Source: Hydractinia symbiolongicarpus
Taxonomy: Eukaryota; Cnidaria; Hydrozoa; Anthoathecata; Hydractiniidae
Direction: 5' to 3'
DNA: 64,000 bases
Assembly (NCBI RefSeq): GCF_029227915.1
Contig: NC_079877.1
Coordinates: forward strand, 29,413,851-29,477,850
Notes under the pieces: model-generated
Told to the model about the DNA's origin: nothing
The model's database searches: none
The model's input: the letters and a program-made list of their open reading frames with translations, nothing else
Position numbers and translations under genes: made by a program
Part shown: positions 61,001-64,000 of the stretch, in pieces
Layout: every line of letters begins with the position of its first letter
How positions within the stretch are numbered: the stretch's first letter is position 1

Positions 61001-63424
61001 TTTTAGGTCTGAATCCTTAAAACGTGAACCTAGCTATAATCAGCAAACCCTTTTTCAGCTTTTATATTTTTTTGTTCTGTGCAGGGCTCTGATGATCTAA
61101 ATCTTCAAATTACACATCTTGAGGAAACTGTAGGTGAATTACGAAAACAGAGCAATCACTATAAGCAAGAGGTCGAGGTGAAAGAGCAGTATATTGTTCA
61201 GTTGCGGAAGGAAATTGAAGAGCTACAACAAAAGCAAAACGAGGTAAATGCGGCCAACAATAAAGAAGTTGATAATATATACCATGAGTTTGAACATTTG
61301 GATAAAGAGTTATCTGCGTCAAAAAAAGAATTGGAAGTGTTGCATCAAGAAAAGGAGAATTCTACCGCTGTATTGCTGAATATGGAGAGTGAAAAAAAGA
61401 AACTAGTTGAAACTTTGTCAATAACTTCACAAAAACTTCTGGAGGTAAAAAAGTCTTTCGACCTACAAACTCAAGAGATTGTTCTATTAAAAAAAACCAT
61501 TGAAAATCTGAATGATAAAGAAGAGACGCAAGTAGATTCCAGTGACTCTCAAAAGGAATTATTAAGGTCTGAAGTGAAAGAACTAACTGAGAAACTTCAA
61601 TTGTACAATGAACTAGTCAGTAAAAACAAAGCACAGTGTGATGAAATAAAAAGCTTACAAATGGACTTACAATATTACGATAGTGAGTACAAAAAAGTGT
61701 CAACTGATAACACACATCTTAAAGAAAGTTTTGAACGTATCATATCACTGAAGACTGAACTGCAGACGAAACTTAGTGAATTAAACGTAAAATTTCGTGC
61801 AAACGAAGAAGAGAATTCTCTAAATAAAACAATTTTAAAAAAAGTAATGGAGAAAGTTCAATGCAATGATATTTTAGACTTGGAAAATTGTATTGATACT
61901 TTGCAACAGAAAGGTGATGTGTTTACGACTAAGGAGTACGAAAGCCTTAAGCAAGAATTAGAAGCAATCCAGTCAGAGAAAAATACTTTGATTGCAACAT
62001 TAAAAGAAGCAGAAGAAGGTATTCATAAACAAAATGAATTGATTAAAGAAAAAGAAGTAGTTTTTGAACAAGTGCACAATGATTTTTTATCTCTGCGTAG
62101 CGAATTTGATGTGTTAAATAAGCAGAAGGTTGAATTTGAACAAAATGTTGTCTCCACACAGGAACTTTTAACTCAAAAAAATATTGTTATTGAAGAATTA
62201 AAAACAAACATTGCAAATCTGGAAGAAGACATGGAGAAGTCGTCAGTGGTGAACAATAAATTGCAAACCTTACATGAAGAAATAAAGTACAAGGATATTC
62301 TCATTTCAGATCTTACTGCAGAAGTTAATGAACTGGGTAATGAAAAAGTAAAGGTGAAGGAAAGTAAAAATCTTTCCACCAGTTGCTTATCTAGTTATAC
62401 ACAAACTGAACAAGAAATTTTAAATCTTGATTCTAATTTCACTCAGACTGATGCCGTTATTTCAAGCGATAATGCTGATGATAAATTGACAGAAGAAAAA
62501 ACAGAGAAAATGAGTCACCTTCAAAAGGAGGTCAAAAATTTGAAACAGATCATCAAAGATATACAAGTGGATTCTGTCAATATGAAAACGTCTGAGGAGA
62601 ATTACTTAAATGAGTTGCGCGAGAAGCAAGCTATCATAGACAGAATGAATATGGAAGTTGAGTCACTACAACTCTCTATTACTGAAAACGTGCAGAAAGT
62701 GAATGAGAGTGACATGCATACCGAACAGATTCAGATGGAATTAGCTAAAAGAAGCGCTAAATACGATGATTTAGTTAAAACTTTGTCTTTTGCACAAGAT
62801 GCTGTCAAAGAGTTAGAAGATTCTTTGACTGAAAAAGATGAAGTGATAAAGAAGAACGCTAGAGAGTTTGTTGAAAGTGATAATAAAATGAAAGAAGAGC
62901 TGTTGGAAATGTCTGAAAATCTATCACTCATGGAAACTGAAAACAAAGGTTTAACAGATGAATTAAATCGTAGAGAAGCCCAATGTAGTCACTTTGAAGC
63001 TCTTGTTGAAGAGAAGCAGCAGTTAGTACAGTCGTTGAAAGAGTCGCTTAATCAGCAAAATGATGGTAATGACGGTAAGGTCATTGCAGAATTTGAACAA
63101 TATAAAATTAGCTATCAAAAGTTAGAGGATGAATTGCAGTCGGCCTTAAACAGAATTGAGGAATTGGAACAGAAATTAAAGGAAAGATATGAAACAACAG
63201 AACAACTTGAATTGCTTGTGAAGGAGAAAGGAGAAAAAGGAAACAAATTTCGAAATGTGGCGATAAAAGCTAAAAAAGAGCTGGAAGGTCTACGTACGCA
63301 GTATGAAGTTGAGAAGCGAACTTTGGAAGAACAAGTTAAATTGTTGTTGGAAGAAGGAAAAACAATGAAAAACGAGCTTGTGCAGCAAAAAACTGAATGT
63401 GGGAAACACGAAGAAGAGTTTGAA
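49047..63424 (+). CDS. GCC2: GCC2 (GRIP and coiled-coil domain protein 2), partial at both ends
   Basis: 21 exons, 1428 codons: 49047-49167, 50616-50725, 50895-51017, 51521-51625, 52501-52596, 52700-52798, 53550-53645, 54268-54372, 55019-55081, 55501-55605, 55726-55800, 56398-56478, 56764-56868, 57230-57355, 57637-57732, 58053-58154, 58474-58563, 60284-60367, 60477-60560, 60785-60862, 61085-63424. The first exon seen reads TPTRVSGKLDSLPKEELLKF, matching the human GCC2 N terminus (..GKSKLETLPKEDLIKF). Near the end, KGNKFRNVAIKAKKELEGL matches the KINKIKLVAVKAKKEL block. All else is coiled coil. Family role: peripheral trans-Golgi tether for retrograde traffic, recruited by a C-terminal GRIP domain (not in the window). 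All introns after the first are phase 0. The intron after 51017 has a GC donor. The initiator exon was not found; human GCC2 is 1684 aa. Confidence 0.9.
61085..63424 (+). CDS. GCC2: giant 780-codon coiled-coil exon of GCC2
   Basis: Starts after a clear acceptor (TTCTGTGCAG) as GSDDLNLQITHLEETVGELR and ends EEFE before GTGAGT. The frame continues through the intron to an accidental stop near 63.47 kb. It is almost wholly heptad coiled coil, interrupted around 62.36-62.50 kb by a Ser/Thr-rich linker with two TQT motifs. The KAKKEL block near 63.27 kb fixes its place in the family alignment. The human gene also has one outsized coiled-coil exon. Confidence 0.9.
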
Positions 63425-64000
63425 GTGAGTTCATTTTTACAATACAATAATACTATATGCATGATACAATAATACTATATGCATGTGCGATCTTTATTTT
63501 TTTATTTTTGTGTTAACTCTTAAAAATTCATGCTCCATTATTTCAATGATTAAAAAGGTTAAATACGATAGTATAAAGAACAGGAGATTATACCATAAGG
63601 AAGATAGGGTTTACAAAGGTTTTTGTGTTTGTAATAGCATTTTACCATACCTCAGATGCCATCATTTTTGTATATTGATCACACGCGATAGCGACTTATG
63701 AATTAGTGTCTGTCCATCCGTTGTATGTCACATCAGGATTTGTTCATTAGATTTTTTCCAATATTATGCACAAAGTTACTTATCAACAAATGTTAAAAAG
63801 TGACATTTTTAGATTTTTGGTTGTTTTTTTTTTTTTTTATGCTCATTTTTAACATTCACGTGGGACCTTTAAGATGTAAACTTGTTCTATACAGCACTTT
63901 GAAGCAGCTATGCGGTGTTGCAAAAATTATATAAATCTAAATTATTGAATTATTTAATAACCTACCTAACTCAGACCAGAGCAGGAACACTAAAAAATAT
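63425..64000. other. GCC2: intron of GCC2, runs off the window
   Basis: Begins with GTGAGTTC after the 780-codon exon. AT-rich, includes a direct duplicate of AATACTATATGCATG (near 63450-63485). No further in-phase exon is seen before the window ends. Confidence 0.6.

Overview
This is a eukaryotic, AT-rich, intron-rich window. It is most likely from a cnidarian, possibly a hydrozoan. The support is the gene content (a NALF/FAM155 protein, an alpha-type acetylcholine receptor subunit, a DZIP3-type HEPN protein, a GT31 glycosyltransferase, an AUNIP-like PIP-box protein, GCC2), the small phase-matched introns and the many non-autonomous repeats. No species can be named from sequence alone. Splice models below were built by hand from GT/AG signals, reading-frame phase and protein family resemblance recalled from knowledge; nothing was searched.

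Layout. 1.4-9.4 kb (+): four-exon NALF/FAM155-like gene whose 6.7-kb first intron holds a SINE, a reverse-transcriptase remnant and a minisatellite of hairpin units. 11.6-17.7 kb (-): a complete seven-exon Cys-loop receptor subunit (425 aa) with signal peptide, Cys-loop, vicinal Cys pair and four membrane helices; its introns hold a SINE, a tRNA-derived SINE with an AAT tail, a pogo-like MITE and a TTAA-flanked MITE. 17.7-21.4 kb: repeats only. 21.4-22.5 kb (-): DZIP3-type HEPN plus coiled coil. 26.0-26.9 kb (-): single-exon GT31 glycosyltransferase. 27.5-29.7 kb (-): two-exon AUNIP-like protein with a PIP box. 31.0-38.7 kb (-): seven-exon gene joining a pRiA4b ORF-3-like domain to a MYND zinc finger; its middle carries a frameshift, a lost splice donor and an in-frame stop.

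38.7-49.0 kb is repeat-rich: a Helitron-like element, SINE fragments, a 3.4-kb element with ~0.5-kb terminal inverted repeats around broken ORFs, and a dead 5'-truncated LINE. 49.0-63.4 kb (+): 21 exons of GCC2 (GRIP and coiled-coil protein 2), ending in a 780-codon exon; the start exon and the C-terminal GRIP exons were not found here. The genes look like unrelated neighbours, as is normal in animals; no operon or cluster logic is visible.
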